Made by a program: the position numbers and the translations under genes
DNA from: Notamacropus eugenii
Taxonomy: Eukaryota > Chordata > Mammalia > Diprotodontia > Macropodidae
Length of the DNA: 64,000 nt
Assembly: GCF_028372415.1 (NCBI RefSeq)
Contig: NC_092872.1
Span: forward strand, 515,096,224-515,160,223
Reading direction: 5' to 3'
Notes under the pieces: model-generated
What the model saw: only the letters and a program-made list of their open reading frames with translations
Told to the model about the DNA's origin: nothing
Databases searched by the model: none
In this document: positions 1 to 10,959 of the stretch, one piece after another
Layout of the letters: the number at the start of each line of letters is the position of its first letter
Numbering within the stretch: position 1 is the stretch's first letter

Positions 1-72
1 GTTGTTTACACCTTCTTAACCCAGCTGTTTGCAGAGCAGGATAAAGGATATGATGAAGAAGAAAAAGACTGA
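1..72 (+). other. Possible partial terminal exon (weak)
   Basis: Frame 1 is open from the window edge to a TGA at 70-72 and would encode a 23-residue acidic tail ending GYDEEEKD. A splice-acceptor-like stretch (CACCTTCTTAACCCAG) ends at base 23, which would leave an exon starting LFAEQDKG. An open frame this short is common by chance and I do not recognise the protein. It could equally be noncoding sequence. Confidence 0.12.
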
Positions 73-1580
73 ATGGGTTTGTGAGACTAGTGACATTTAT
101 TCAAACACTTAAAAAATACCAAGAAAGTAACTTTTCACAGTTTCAAAGTAGGAAGAGAAACCTGCAATAAGATGTCATGAGGTCTTTGGATTCAGTCATT
201 TTAACACAACTCTCAGTCTACCTGTAAGACCCAGAGACCCATTTGAGCCTATCTTTCTTAGACTGAAAATACCAAACTTCATCATGTTTGAAGAAACTGG
301 TGTTATATGCAGCAGTGCTCTCATGTAAAAGTTTTGTTGAACATTGAAGATTCATTAGATAAATGGATAGAAGCCATTGGTCTTTTTTTTTTTTTAATTT
401 TAGAGAATATCTCATTTACTTCAAAAACTAGCTTGACTATTGAGTAATCTTTTTCTTTTCCATAAATAAGCAAGGCAGATGGAATCATACTTAGGAGACA
501 TAGGTTGAGTTATATCCTCTTGGGAACCTCAATTGGATGCCGCAAAAGGGAACATAGACATGATTACCATGTAAAAGGTTTTCAATTCTTTAGGGCCTTT
601 TCTTTTATATCCCCCATTTTCATCAAGGGACACAATTCTTAATTCAGGTGTAGAAAAAAAATGAGGCTTATAACAGACATTAGAACTGATACTTAACAAG
701 AAAGGGAAAGAAAGAGTGTTTAATAGATTTAGGAATCCTGACCTAAGGAAGCAGAGGGATTTGGCAAAATGCCATGCATGCCAGCTCCCATCATGTTATC
801 TAGTTTGGCTTTTATGGAGACCATTGGTAATGAGTGTCCCAAGTATCCCACGTAGGAAAGGAACAAATTGTCTCTTACTCTGGTGAGAACACATGGCAGC
901 CTTCTGCGCTCCAATGTCAGACTTTAAGGACCATTTAGGAATTGCTGACCATTCTCAGTAATTGGACCATTCTACATATTGCATATAGATAGGGTGGGAG
1001 TCTGGTTTTTGGCCTCATTTCAATTGCTGCTGTGTAATCCATATTGAAAAAAATTAAGTCTTATGCCATAAAGGGAAAAGAGTCAGCATTTGCAGGCTTC
1101 ACATAGGGATTCTGGCCAGTCTGAGAAGCAGGCCATTTTGATTGTTCTCCTGTACTGTGTTGTAGAAGAGCCCCCTGGGTCAATAAAACTTGCAAAGCAA
1201 GGTTCTATTTCCTTCTTTCTGGCTCTGCTGACTTTTCTTTTTTTAGTGTTTCCCTCCTAAAATGACCAGCCTAGAAGGAACCTCAAGCTCTTCCCCTGTC
1301 TCTGGGCACAACTGCACTTACGTCTTCGAGAGTGTCACTGATTTCCAAGGGACACTTTGGTCAGTTAGCACCGCAGAGTAAATGTGCTTAGTTAGCATTG
1401 CAAAGCAATCTTTTCTCTTGAAATGAACAATAATAATACCACAGTAGTCTTGGAAGATTGTGTTTTGTTTGTTAGGGGTATTTTTCTTTTGTTTTGTTTT
1501 TAGAAAAAGACCAAACCTAAATCAGGGGCATAAACCACTATTTCTTTCGTACTTTTTTATTCTTGGCATTTTGGATGCTT
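73..1580. other. Single-copy-looking stretch, no gene
   Basis: No repeat family or coding segment is recognisable. The only signal is AATAAA at 1182-1187 followed by a T-rich region near 1206-1245, which fits either a 3' UTR end for the candidate exon at 1-72 or an LTR-like remnant. Neither reading is supported by anything else here. Confidence 0.4.
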
Positions 1581-1667
1581 GCGTGCGTGCGTGCGTGTGT
1601 GTGTGTGTGTATGTGTCTGTGTGTGTCTGCGTGTGTGTGTGTGTGTGTGTGCGCGCACGCGCGTGCA
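1581..1667. repeat. GCGT/GT alternating purine-pyrimidine tract
   Basis: The tract begins with several GCGT units, runs into GT dinucleotides and ends in GCGCGCACGCGCGTGC. It alternates purine and pyrimidine almost throughout and keeps several CpGs. Predicted proteins across it on either strand are repeat translations. Confidence 0.95.
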
Positions 1668-2607
1668 CCCAAGTATCTTTACCTCCTTATACTTGAGAGC
1701 GGGCTGGGAGTGTTTAGCATTAGGCTGGCCAGCAACTAACCTCCAAATCCTAGCCTTTCTTATGAAGGAGCTTCGTTGCAAAGAACCTGGGGGCATAGGC
1801 AGATGTCCTTTCTCTAAGAAGAGAGCATAGCAGTTTTACAACAGCAGAGGAGAAGTTGGAAGAGTACTATCTTTTTGTTCCCCTCCATTTCACATATTGT
1901 GTATTATTTCTAGGCTGGTTTCCTTGAAATTAGACTCTCCTTTTTGGAATAGTCACATTGAATACTGATATGTATTTTCTAAACGTTTCCATGCTACTAT
2001 TACCTATTGGAAATTTAGGTAACAGAAAGTACTTTTCAATGAATTTTGAATTTTGCACTCAATGGAAAATGGAAATCCTAATGCCTATTTCTTCAGACAA
2101 GATTTTGTTTTCATACTTATGTTATTATTTTTTAATTTTTAGAATTGGGGTATAGTGGTCACTTAGGCTCAAATTTTTGTGAGAAGTAGCTTTAAGACTT
2201 CACCCCAAAATATTTGTCTCATATTCTTCATTTTAACTTGAAAGCAAAGACCTCTGAGTTGTTTTCTAAGGTCTTCTCCCTCCTAATATGATTTCTTTCA
2301 TTTTCCATCCATAGATGAGAGCTTTCTTTTTTGGAGGGAAGAGGGAAGTAAGAGATTATCATTTCTGATTTCATTGCTAAATGTTTCATTTCTAGTGTAT
2401 CAAAATTGGATTCCCTCTATGATTCCATGATGCCATTTAAGAAGACAAGGTTTTTTTTTTTTATGAATATAGAAGATTTTATTCCTCCCTTCCATCTCCT
2501 GCTTTTCTTTAATCTTACCTTTCCTGCATAGCTTTCTTAGGAAATATTTTCTCTTAATTTTATCCTTTTTTGTGTGAGAAGGATTTGATTATGTTTTGAA
2601 AGGAGAT
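1668..2607. other. No gene seen
   Basis: AT-rich single-copy-looking sequence with T runs near 2449-2462. No recognisable repeat, RNA or coding segment. Confidence 0.4.
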
Positions 2608-2795
2608 AACTGCAATGTGACATAGCACTGGATTTGTAGTCAGGACCTGTGTTCATATCTCGGTTGTGATATTTTTATAAGCTGTGTGACCTTGGCCAAG
2701 TCAATTCTCCTAATGTGAGCCTCAGTTTCCTTTGGAAAATGGGGAGACTCTATCAGATGATCTAAGGCCCCTTTTAACTGTTAATCCCGTGAGTT
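2608..2795 (+). mobile_element. MIR SINE (type M)
   Basis: A head with 'agcactgg' precedes the core, where GTGTGACCTTGGCCAAGTCA and CCTCAGTTTCC keep the MIR order. The end resembles the 'ctaaggcccctttta' MIR 3' segment. Divergence suggests an old copy. Confidence 0.8.
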
Positions 2796-3785
2796 TGTGA
2801 AAACAAACATGACTCATTGCACAATGACACCACTGCTATGAACATTACCTTTTCATGCCAAGGTAACATTGCTTGTGCACCCTGTCCTTGATGATGTTAG
2901 CCGGTGTGACAAACAACCTATGAATATCTTCATGCAGCGTCTTACAGTATTATCAGGCTTCCTTGTGAGGGCCGGATGGTGGCAGCAGAAATGAGTGCTG
3001 CCAAAATAGCGTCTAGTTTGTCAGTTTGTAGTGGGGGAAGGGAGATTGGATTTAAACTCATCCAGAATTCCAAGATCTCCTTATTGATGTCTCTTCATAT
3101 ATTATATATACATATATACATATATAAACGTATAAAAAAACCTCATTGCAAAGTATTCTTGAGCACATGGTTTTTTGATTAGAGGGGAATCCTGGTACAA
3201 TATGGTTTAATTTAACAAGAAATCCGGAATGATTTAAATTTTAAAACTTATGATGACATACTTGTGATCTTGAGCGTTTCAAATATAGTTATTCTTTTAT
3301 TGTTTGCCAATCTGGTTCGTTCCTGTTGCCTAATAAAAGTTGTGTACGCTATGCCTTTAAAGATCCTTTTAATTTTTATGGAAATATGATTCCTGCTGTG
3401 GGGATAACTATTTATTGTGATGCCGATGTTTTGTACCAGTCACCTAGTACACATGATGTAAATAGCTTATTCAAGTTCTAAAAGGTCTTGACTTCAGTGA
3501 GAAATGAATGCAAGCTATTTATTGTTCAGTGCCCTTGTATGGTCCGGATGGGATTGATGTCAGTGAAAAAAAAGGTGAAAAAATAAATTTTATGCAACTT
3601 CATGTTTTCTTTATATACACAGTTGTTGGTGATTTGAATTTAGTTCATTCACTTTAGTAAGAAAATGATGGAAAGCACCATCTTACTTTAGGTTTTGGGT
3701 CAGAGTGACCACCTAATTATTTAAATTGGTTCATTGGCATCAGTTTCAGCATGAACTCTGTCTCTTTTGTATAGTTCTTGTGAAT
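2796..3785. other. No gene seen
   Basis: Single-copy-looking AT-rich DNA with a short TATACA run at about 3097-3127. Nothing else recognised. Confidence 0.4.
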
Positions 3786-3787
3786 TT

Positions 3788-3910
3788 AGGGAAATAGCAC
3801 TAGATGTGGGGTCAGAAAATAAGGGTTTGAATCCCAATTCCTTCATTTGCCAACTTGTGGCTTGGTCTCAAACCTGCTTTAATCTTAGTTTCTAAATCTG
3901 TGAAATGGAG
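3788..3910 (+). mobile_element. MIR SINE fragment
   Basis: Contains 'gcactagatgtggggtcag', a degenerate tRNA-like box and a TTAGTTTCTAAATCTGTGAA core end. It is truncated at its 3' end where another MIR begins. Confidence 0.7.
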
Positions 3911-3914
3911 TGTG

Positions 3915-4095
3915 AGAGGTAGTGAGGCATAGTGGGGCGGGGACTGCTCCTAGAAGCAGAACACCTGAGTTTAAGTTCTGCCTTTGTCATATACTAGCTT
4001 TTTAAAGTCATTTTAACCCATTTGATGCCACCAGCTAAGGGAGGGGGCAAGTTATAATACTCATACTACCTATCCCACAGAATTAACTAAGACAA
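3915..4095 (+). mobile_element. MIR SINE
   Basis: A second MIR directly abuts the previous one. It has 'agaagcagaacacctgagtt' and a 3' part with 'taatactcatactacct'. The middle of the core is eroded. Confidence 0.6.
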
Positions 4096-4532
4096 AATGG
4101 AAAATCCCCTATTTGTTGTTCTAAAGATGTAGTCATTTGTAATGTGAGATTCCTAACGTGGCCACCAGTGCCTGTAGTTTGGTCCATGACTGAAGAATCC
4201 AGTGGTAGTTGCAACTCTTTAATCACTGCAGTATATTGTGCATTTTTTTTAAAAAATAAGGCTTTCAGTTTTGTTATCTGGAAAGGGAGCAGGTCATGCT
4301 TCAGAGATCCCTTCCAGTGATCTATGTTTATTTGTGTCTATGTGATCTATGATTATTTGTGTTCTACACAACCCACTTTTACAGAGTATTTTGTAGTTCA
4401 CAAAATCCTTTTCTCATAATAGTATAAGTAGTGTTCCCTTTTCACAGAGTAATAGTCTGAGTCCTTAGGATCATAGGAAAGGCATTAGGAGGCCGTGGAG
4501 TACTGTGGAAAGAGTCCTGCATGTGGGATCAT
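4096..4532. other. Mostly unassigned; small SINE remnant
   Basis: About 4375-4450 (AGTATTTTGTAGTTCACAAA) looks like the antisense 3' part of a type B SINE. The remainder is unassigned, with a repeated TGTGATCTATG / ATCTATGTTTATTTGTG motif around 4320-4362. Confidence 0.4.
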
Positions 4533-4705
4533 CAATTAGGAGAAGAGGCCTCAAGGGCCATTTGGTCCAATTCCTTTCCTTTGTGGTTGAGGAAACTGAG
4601 GCCTCCAGGGAGGTTGTTACTTGTCCAAGGTTATGGTGAGTGTGATTTGAATCCATATCCTCTGACTCTGGTTGGTGCTCATCCTGCTGTATCACGCTGC
4701 CTTCC
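4533..4705 (-). mobile_element. MIR SINE, antisense
   Basis: GAGGAAACTGAGGCCTCCAG, then 'cttgtccaaggttatggtga', then 'tgatttgaatcc' and 'gtatcacgctgcc' are the reverse complement of a MIR in the correct order. Open frames over it on both strands are not genes. Confidence 0.85.
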
Positions 4706-4799
4706 AGTCAGAGGTTGTTGGATTGGTCATTTAAGCTTCCTTCATCTGTAAAACGAAGAGAATGGATTAAATGCTCTTAATTTGTGATCTGATGAAAAA

Positions 4800-4965
4800 G
4801 GGCTAGAAAACTTCAATCCTCTAATTTTACAAATTGGCCAACAGCGGGCCTGTGTCTGAAACCCCTGTCTTACAGAAGTCCACAAAGGTGAGGTCCAAGG
4901 TCACATGTCTAGTAAGTTCAGGGGCCAGGATAAAAGCCTGACTCCAAGTTTTGCTGTCCTCTATT
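4800..4965 (-). mobile_element. Old MIR SINE, antisense
   Basis: 'ctctaattttacaaattggc', 'aaggtcacatgtctagtaag' and 'gcctgactccaag' are degraded MIR landmarks on the minus strand. Confidence 0.6.
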
Positions 4966-5037
4966 CTCATTGGCAAAATGCAAATGCTTAAACAACCAGA
5001 CTACGTGATGTGGATCGGAAAACTTACAAGGTTGTGA

Positions 5038-5268
5038 CGTTCTCTTTTTGAAGTTTGCAAAGCATTTATTTACGAATTATCTCATCTGCGTCTCACAGCT
5101 ACTCTGTGAGAGAAATGGTACAGATTTTTTTTGGCCCCATCTTCCAGATGAAGAAACTGAGACCCAAAGGCTAAGTGATTTCCCTGTGGCCATACAGCAA
5201 GTAAGAGTCACAAACGTGATTTGAATCCAATTCTCCAGAAAGCCAAGTCTAGCACTTTAGCCATCAAC
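5038..5268 (-). mobile_element. Type B CORE-SINE, antisense
   Basis: Starts in the 3' part (AAGTTTGCAAAGCATTTA), passes 'tctgtgagagaaatggtaca', then GATGAAGAAACTGAGACCCA and 'tttgaatcc', ending near the head. Close to complete. Confidence 0.85.
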
Positions 5269-7012
5269 AACAAATCACTTATTTAAATAGCTCGCTGCCC
5301 TCTCTCCTCCAGGCAGAGATCTATTGTAGGTTGTGATGAGGTTCTCTAGATCTGAAAATGAATGAAAAGAACTTGCTGTCCCCCTGAGGTATTAATATTT
5401 TGGGAGGCCAGTTCCCTGCAATTGTCACCCAAGAAATCTCAGTAAATCCGAGCCTCTTTGTTTTTATCCACTAGGAGGAGCTTGAGGCTTGAAACAAATT
5501 TATTTGTTCATGTTTTCAAGAACCAGTTAGGCCCAGAGTACCCAAATGTCCAAAAGTTTCATGCAACTCTGCTTTATGTATGTGCCCGGCACCAGCTCCC
5601 TTAGAAACAGACTTCCCTTTTTATCCTGTTGACCAGAACATTTTGCTGGACTCAGTTTAAAAGAAAAAAAGATGAATATTTATTTGATCTCAAACATTTG
5701 CATTTTTGAATAATTGGCAATGAGGAAGTCATTCCTCTGATTTTCAGGCTAATAGGATTTAGAAACTAAATGTTCCAGCAGTTCAAACTACTTGAGCTGT
5801 TTTGGTTATGAAACCTTCGGTGATACATCAAACCTTGTGGTGTTTTCTGGGCAGTCATAAGATGGATTTGCCCACCTCAAAATAGAACTGTAGTCTTTTC
5901 CCAACTTTTCAGAAGTTAAAGCACAGTAACAGAATTCATTCAAGAGTTCCTAATTTCCTACTTTAAAGGAGTTACATAATAGTCCTCTTTCGTGGCTCTT
6001 AAAACTGTCCATGAAGTGATGGTGACATGGAGCTAGAAATAGCTGGGTTAGGCTCTGGGAAGGAGAGGAGATTTTCTGATATCTTCCTCCCTGTACCCCT
6101 CCCATCTTCCTGTCTTTCTTTTCACCCAAATATTGCATAATGTTAGAAATGTCAAAGATTTCCATGGGGTTTAATTTCATTCTTCATGTGGCTGTGGTCT
6201 TGTAAGCACTGCAGGGGCTGGCGAATTTTTGGAGGCTCACGCATCCTGAAATAAATTTACAGTTGTAGCTCTACCAGAAGAAATGCCAATCCCAGGGTAT
6301 TCTCCCCCATTGGGTTTGAATTCTCTGCACCACCACACTCTGAAAAAGGGCTTGCCTTCTGGCAGGGATGCAATTAAAACTAAGCTGTCCTTAGCTTTCC
6401 AACGTATTCTATAAGAAGCATGTTAAGGTTTTATTCTTAAAACAAGACATCCTCCCCCCTCCCCATCCCAAATCAAAAACACCCTCCCCTCTGCTACAAA
6501 AAAGGTTGGGGAGAACTTCACTATGTGGGCAAAGGTGTTGGTCTCACCACATATGGTCATGTTTCAGTCCATCATTTATTCGCCAGAGCTCAATCTACAA
6601 TTTCTGTCTGCTTGTTGTAATAACATGGACTTATTTTTATAGTTCCCCAGCCTCCATTTTCTAATAAATTTAAAGTGAAGCACTTTTTTTTTCTCCCAAT
6701 TCCAGATAGGCCAGAAATAGTGGTTTTAGTGGACAACATTACTTTACAAGACAAATTGTAAAGTTCAGAAGGAAGAAAAAAGGGGAGGGGAGAGGGGGAA
6801 TACATCTTCAACCATAGTCCCATAGTGTATCCAAAATGTGTAGGATTAGGCAGGGCATGGTGCTAGCAAGGGTGGGATCACATGGTTGAACTGCATAGTC
6901 CAGTCAGCTCTGCTCCTTTCCAAATGACTCCCTTAACCATGACCAGCTGTTTTCTTGGTTGCATGCTGTTGGTCCTAACAATGTATGTGGATGGCCTCAG
7001 ATTACTCTAGGA
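5269..7012. other. Repeat-poor stretch, no gene
   Basis: About 1.7 kb without a recognisable repeat or gene. Short C-rich (6450-6490) and A/G-rich (6770-6800) runs are present. Open frames at 5950-6180 and 6590-6823 (minus) have no recognisable domain. Confidence 0.45.
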
Positions 7013-7197
7013 GAGAGCAGTGTGGTGCAGTGGAAAGAACACTGGATTGTGGTGGTGGTGGAGAGCTGGATTCATATCCCACCTTCATATAACAGTAGGG
7101 AAGTTACAGCTTCCCTGAGATTCAGTTTCCCTATATGTAAGATGAGGAAATTGACTAGATGGCCTCTGTAGTCCCTATATAAGTCTATAGTTCTGTA
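7013..7197 (+). mobile_element. MIR SINE
   Basis: Head 'cagtgtggtgcagtggaaag', 'gaacactggatt', core 'gattcagtttccctatatg' and the 3' segment 'gatggcctctgtagtccct'. Contains a short GTG expansion (7050-7062). Confidence 0.85.
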
Positions 7198-8284
7198 TTT
7201 ATAAAGGATAATTCTTGGTCTACTGACAGTAGGTCAGTAATGGTTGAAGGTTAAAAAAAATTATTACAATGTACGCTTGCCCATTCTTTGAAGGAGAGAA
7301 AGGCCTGGTTACGAGGTAGTTTCTTCTCTTTTTCCTTATCAGATAATATTTGGTCTCTGCTCAGCACTGTCCAGGGCATGATTACCCTGCTGAATGTTTT
7401 ATTTATAAGAGTTGGAAAGGGAGCAACGTAAACCAGAAATATCAAATCAAGAGGTCAGGGTGAGGGAAGGGCTGCAGGGTAAATAGGTAGAGCAAAGCAG
7501 ACCGTCTCGAATTCTTAGAAGCTGCCACATTTTCAGAGCTTACCAACTTGTGTCAGATTTCCAAGCCCCTTAGCTCTTTGCAATCATGAACTGAAGGAGG
7601 AATACTGTGTTCAAATTCCTCTCAAATGGAGAAATAATAATAAGAACAATCTGTGGAAAAGAATGTAGTTAGTGCATTAAAGATGGGGGAATATTTATTC
7701 TCATTTGTCCTTTTATGCGAAACAGATTTTTTTGAATGTAGTTGGAGTAGCTAACGACATCCAGAGCTCTGTTTATTTGGGGTGAGGGGGCCTGGGGCGG
7801 GGAAGAAGGCCTCAGATTGGCCCACAACCTTAATCAAGCCAAGGAAAAGAGGTGAATTGATTACTCTGGAAAATTATACAGGAATTCTTTCCAAGATTTG
7901 GCCAATAATTAGAGTGCAAGATGTTACTTTCTATGCACATAACTTTGCATAATTGTATTAGTCAGCCCATCACCAGAAGTAGCAAGGATCAGTCCAAAGA
8001 ACTCCTGAAGTTGGACTGGCTTGTGCAGATGTCAAATTTTTGCTGTGAAATAAATGTCTTAAGGCTTAGGAAAGATCTAGAACTACCCTTCTCTTATGGC
8101 TTAGAGATGATGTGAGAATGGAACTAGGGTTATCATGGTAGGTGGAAGCATTTTTGGGACCTTTGGAAGAGATAAGTGCATTATAAATCCAAAGGGGTCT
8201 TGGGATTTAAGGGCTTAAGATCTGTCCTTAGCGAATATGTTTTGTGTTTTCTTTTAACTGACTTTATGGCTAACCAAACAACCT
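7198..8284. other. No gene seen
   Basis: About 1.1 kb of single-copy-looking sequence. Short frames here carry no recognisable domain. Confidence 0.45.
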
Positions 8285-8475
8285 GTAGAGTCAGAGGCAG
8301 TAGAGTACAGCGGAAGGAGCTCTGACATCAGATGTCTAGGGTTCAAATACTATCCCTGATGCTTACTACTTGTGTGACATTTTTGGCAAACAAATTTAAC
8401 TCCTTGAGCCTTGGTTTCCTCATTTGTGAAAGGAAGGGGTTGAATCATATGGCCTCTAAGGTCCTTTCCAGTTTC
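8285..8475 (+). mobile_element. MIR SINE
   Basis: Head 'agtagagtacagcggaagga', core with 'ttgtgtgacatttttggc' and GGTTTCCTCATTTGTGAAAG, and 3' part 'ggcctctaaggtcctttcca'. A type A SINE follows immediately downstream. Confidence 0.85.
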
Positions 8476-8487
8476 AGATTTGTAATT

Positions 8488-8705
8488 ATTGCTGTTCAGT
8501 TGTGTCTGACTCTTCATGACCCAATTTGGGTTTTTTTTGGGGGGGGGCAGTGATACTGGAGTGCTTTATCATTTCCTTTTCTAGCTCATTTTACAGTTGA
8601 GGAAACTGAGGCAAACAGGGTGACTTGCCCAGGGTCACACAACTAGTAAGTGTTCTTCCTGACTCCAAGCCCAGAGTGCTCTCTTTTGCACCACCCACCT
8701 GCCCT
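8488..8705 (-). mobile_element. Type A SINE with BovB-like tail, antisense
   Basis: Begins with the inverted tail 'gttcagttgtgtctgactc', then GTTGAGGAAACTGAGGCAAA, 'cagggtcacacaactagtaa' and the head end 'gcaccacccacctgccc'. Flanks AGATTTGTAATT (8476-8487) and AGATTTATAATA (8706-8717) match at 10 of 12 positions and look like a worn TSD. A homopolymer G run at about 8538-8547 interrupts the tail region. Confidence 0.85.
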
Positions 8706-8717
8706 AGATTTATAATA

Positions 8718-8915
8718 GCTAGCATTTGTACAGTGCTTTAAGGTTTGCTAAGGGCTTTACATGTCGTTCATTCAGTTCTCACCACAACCCTGTGAAGTGC
8801 TATTATATTCCCAATCTACAAAATAACAGAGTGTAAGAGGAACCAGTAAGTGCCAGTAAGGTTCTGAATCAAGGCCTTCCCGACTTTAAGCCTGACACTC
8901 TGTCCACTGTGTGAT
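8718..8915 (-). mobile_element. Type B CORE-SINE, antisense
   Basis: 'gctagcatttgtacagtgct' and 'aaggtttgctaagggcttta' open the antisense 3' part. The head end 'cactctgtccactgtg' closes it. Confidence 0.85.
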
Positions 8916-9010
8916 TGTCACTTAATACTTGTGTGACCTTAGGTAAGTCACTTCTCTTTCCTGTGCTCATTTTTCTCACCTATAAAATGATGAGGCTAGT
9001 CATAGATGGA
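8916..9010 (+). mobile_element. MIR SINE fragment
   Basis: Core piece only: 'cttgtgtgaccttaggtaag' followed by 'ctcacctataaaatgatgag'. Confidence 0.65.
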
Positions 9011-9059
9011 CAGACTTAGATTTAGTCCTGGTGTATATATGACCACCTATCAGGGATCC

Positions 9060-9150
9060 CAGATGATAGAATCCTAGAATTAGAGCTGGAAGCAACCTCA
9101 GACACTATAGGTGAGGAAAGTGAGGCCCAGGGATCTCTAGAGGGGAGACC
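9060..9150 (-). mobile_element. MIR SINE fragment, antisense
   Basis: 'agaattagagctggaagcaa', 'aggtgaggaaagtgaggccc' is the antisense MIR 3' half. It is cut off before the tRNA-like part. Confidence 0.65.
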
Positions 9151-9159
9151 TTCATCCTA

Positions 9160-9790
9160 ATACTTCTAGGGAGGGACACAAAAGGACTGATTCTTAGAGA
9201 CCACCTAGTCCAAGTATCCCCTCAAATCACCTGCCAGTGTGGGTCTAACTTTTTGCCTAAAGAACGTTTATGATGGAGAACTCACTCCCTACTTCCCAAG
9301 ATGACTTACTTCAGTTCTTAACTCTCATTGTGAGCAAGTTTTCCCTTTCCTTAAACTTAAATTTGTCTCTCTTTAGCTTTCATGCATTGTTCCTGGTGTT
9401 TCCCTTTGGGGCCAAACACAGTAAGTCTCTTCTCTTTTCCACATGACATCCCTTTAAATACTTAGACTGGTACTAGGTACCTTCTAAGCAGTCTGTGCAG
9501 CCAAATGATTAACAATAACAAAAAAGAATTGTCTGCATGGTACACTTTTTAGTTTAATCTGCATTATCACCACTCTTTCTTGGGTCTAGGTAGAAAAACA
9601 TTAAATCAAGCCCTGATTTGTACAAAGTGTAAAAATTCACACAAAAAAATTGAAAAACTGTCTTGGGTACTGGCTCCAACATATTCCTGCTTTTCAGTTT
9701 TCTTTTCTTGAAGTAAATATCCCCAGATTATTCAAACGATCCTCAAATGACTGAAGTCCCTCAATCATCCTGGTTGTCCAATTTTTAATT
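9160..9790 (-). mobile_element. L3/CR1-type LINE 3' region, antisense
   Basis: 'gagaccacctagtccaagta', 'gagaactcactccctact', 'tttggggccaaacacagtaa' and 'ccacatgacatccctttaaa' follow the conserved order of the L3/CR1 3' region. After a gap it resumes with 'aaatatccccagattattca' and 'caatcatcctggttgtcc'. The order matches the sense copy at 19410-19832. An unassigned insert splits it. Confidence 0.75.
9477..9665. other. Unassigned insert in the L3/CR1 copy
   Basis: About 190 bases interrupt the L3/CR1 order. The bordering octamers GGTACTAG (9469-9476) and GGTACTGG (9666-9673) differ by one base and could be a TSD. No terminal inverted repeat is visible. An A-rich stretch lies near its right end (9640-9660). 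I do not recognise the family. Confidence 0.4.
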
Positions 9791-9855
9791 TAGCTTATCA
9801 AAATCCTTCCTATTCCTAGTGCCTAGCTAGATGCTTGGTACATAAAGACAGCAAG

Positions 9856-10140
9856 CCAACAACAAACACTTATTTTATTTTTTTATTAGCAGATTTATTT
9901 AAGTTTCCAACATTCACTTCCATAAGTTTTAAATTTTTTCCCCTCCTACCCCCTCCCTCCCCAAGACGACATACCATCTGATATAGGCTCTACACATGCA
10001 TTCCTATTAAGCACATTTTCACATTAGTCAAATAACAAACATTTATCAAGGATATACTCTGTGCCAGGTACTGTGTGGTAGATGTTGTGGCTACAAAGAC
10101 AAAAATTCAACAGTTCCTGCCCTCATGGAGTTTAATTAGT
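9856..10140 (-). mobile_element. L2 LINE 3' end, antisense, split by L1
   Basis: 'aacatttatcaagg', 'tctgtgccaggtactgtg' and 'cagttcctgccctcatggag' are the antisense L2 3' terminus. Its first bases lie before 9873 and the rest resumes at 10034 after the L1 insertion. Confidence 0.8.
9873..10033 (-). mobile_element. L1 3' UTR insertion, antisense, with TSD
   Basis: Opens with a T-rich stretch (inverted poly-A), then 'tttccaacattcacttccat', a C-rich block and 'gcattcctattaagcacatt'. This is the same 3' UTR order as at 14786-15140 and, in sense, 43690-43905. AACAAACACTTA (9861-9872) and AACAAACATTTA (10034-10045) form an 11/12 TSD. Confidence 0.85.
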
Positions 10141-10869
10141 ATTTGGGTTTTAAAACATTTTTTTATTTTATTAATTTATGGAATAAAACAAGTATTTATG
10201 TTTCATATTTATGGAATAAAACCAACGTTTGTTGAATTATTGAATGAAAGAGCCAGTGAAGCAGTAGTTAAGGGGATGGTAAGGGTGGTCAGGGTCTCAC
10301 AGCTTTGAGGATAAGAGATGCTATAAATGAGTCATTCAACCAACAGCTAATCCACCAAGGGAATAACATCCATCATCTCTAAGACATGGCATTCCTTTGC
10401 ATCCTGGGTCATGGGGAGATGCCAGAGAAAGTCCTAGAATGACAACTCTGAGTATCTGGCTCCATCCTGCACAAAGGCTGCCCTCTTATCCTGCTCTTGA
10501 CATGGTAGTTCCCAGTGAATTGCCACATTCTGTATCAGCAGCAATTTCGACTGACCCCTTGATCGAATGACAAGCAAAGCCCTTTTTGGAATTCTTCCTG
10601 GGGTAGAGGGCCTGGGCTGTGAATCAGCAGTGGTGATGTCATCACTCAGAGTCGATTAGAGCCTGGCTCACTCTAGAAGTGTTGGGGAATAGCAAAGGAG
10701 TTGAGTGTGGCCATGTGAGAACAGCTGCCTAAACCCTGTCTGCAACTAGGGAGTTATAAACTCCTGGGCTTTCCTTTTGGGTTTCTGAGTTAGGTGAGGT
10801 GAAGTCATACAATATTAGGACAGGTGACCTGTTGAAGAATTCAGGTAAGGACTATTATATCAGCAAAAT
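10141..10869. other. Mostly unassigned
   Basis: 10150-10215 has a T-rich start and two 'atttatggaataaaac' copies, resembling the antisense L1 tail variant at 38456-38577. From about 10250 onwards no repeat or gene is recognised. Confidence 0.4.
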
Positions 10870-10925
10870 ATTAGCAACTTAGAATTGAAAGGGACCTCAG
10901 AAGACATTTGCTTTAACCCTTACCC
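10870..10925 (-). mobile_element. MIR/L3 fragment, antisense
   Basis: 'tagaattgaaagggacctca' is the antisense start shared by MIR-like and L3-like repeats. Too short to decide between them. Confidence 0.5.
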
Positions 10926-10959
10926 AGGGTAGAAATCTATGACCCTTCTGACAAATGGC

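Noticed and set aside
1141-1245. AATAAA with T-rich downstream sequence read as a retroviral R/U5 boundary
   Set aside because: No LTR termini, TSD, primer site or internal retroviral sequence is visible nearby; kept only as an alternative explanation.
1460-1830. Cys/Val- and Thr/His-rich frames
   Set aside because: They are translations of the GCGT/GT tract.
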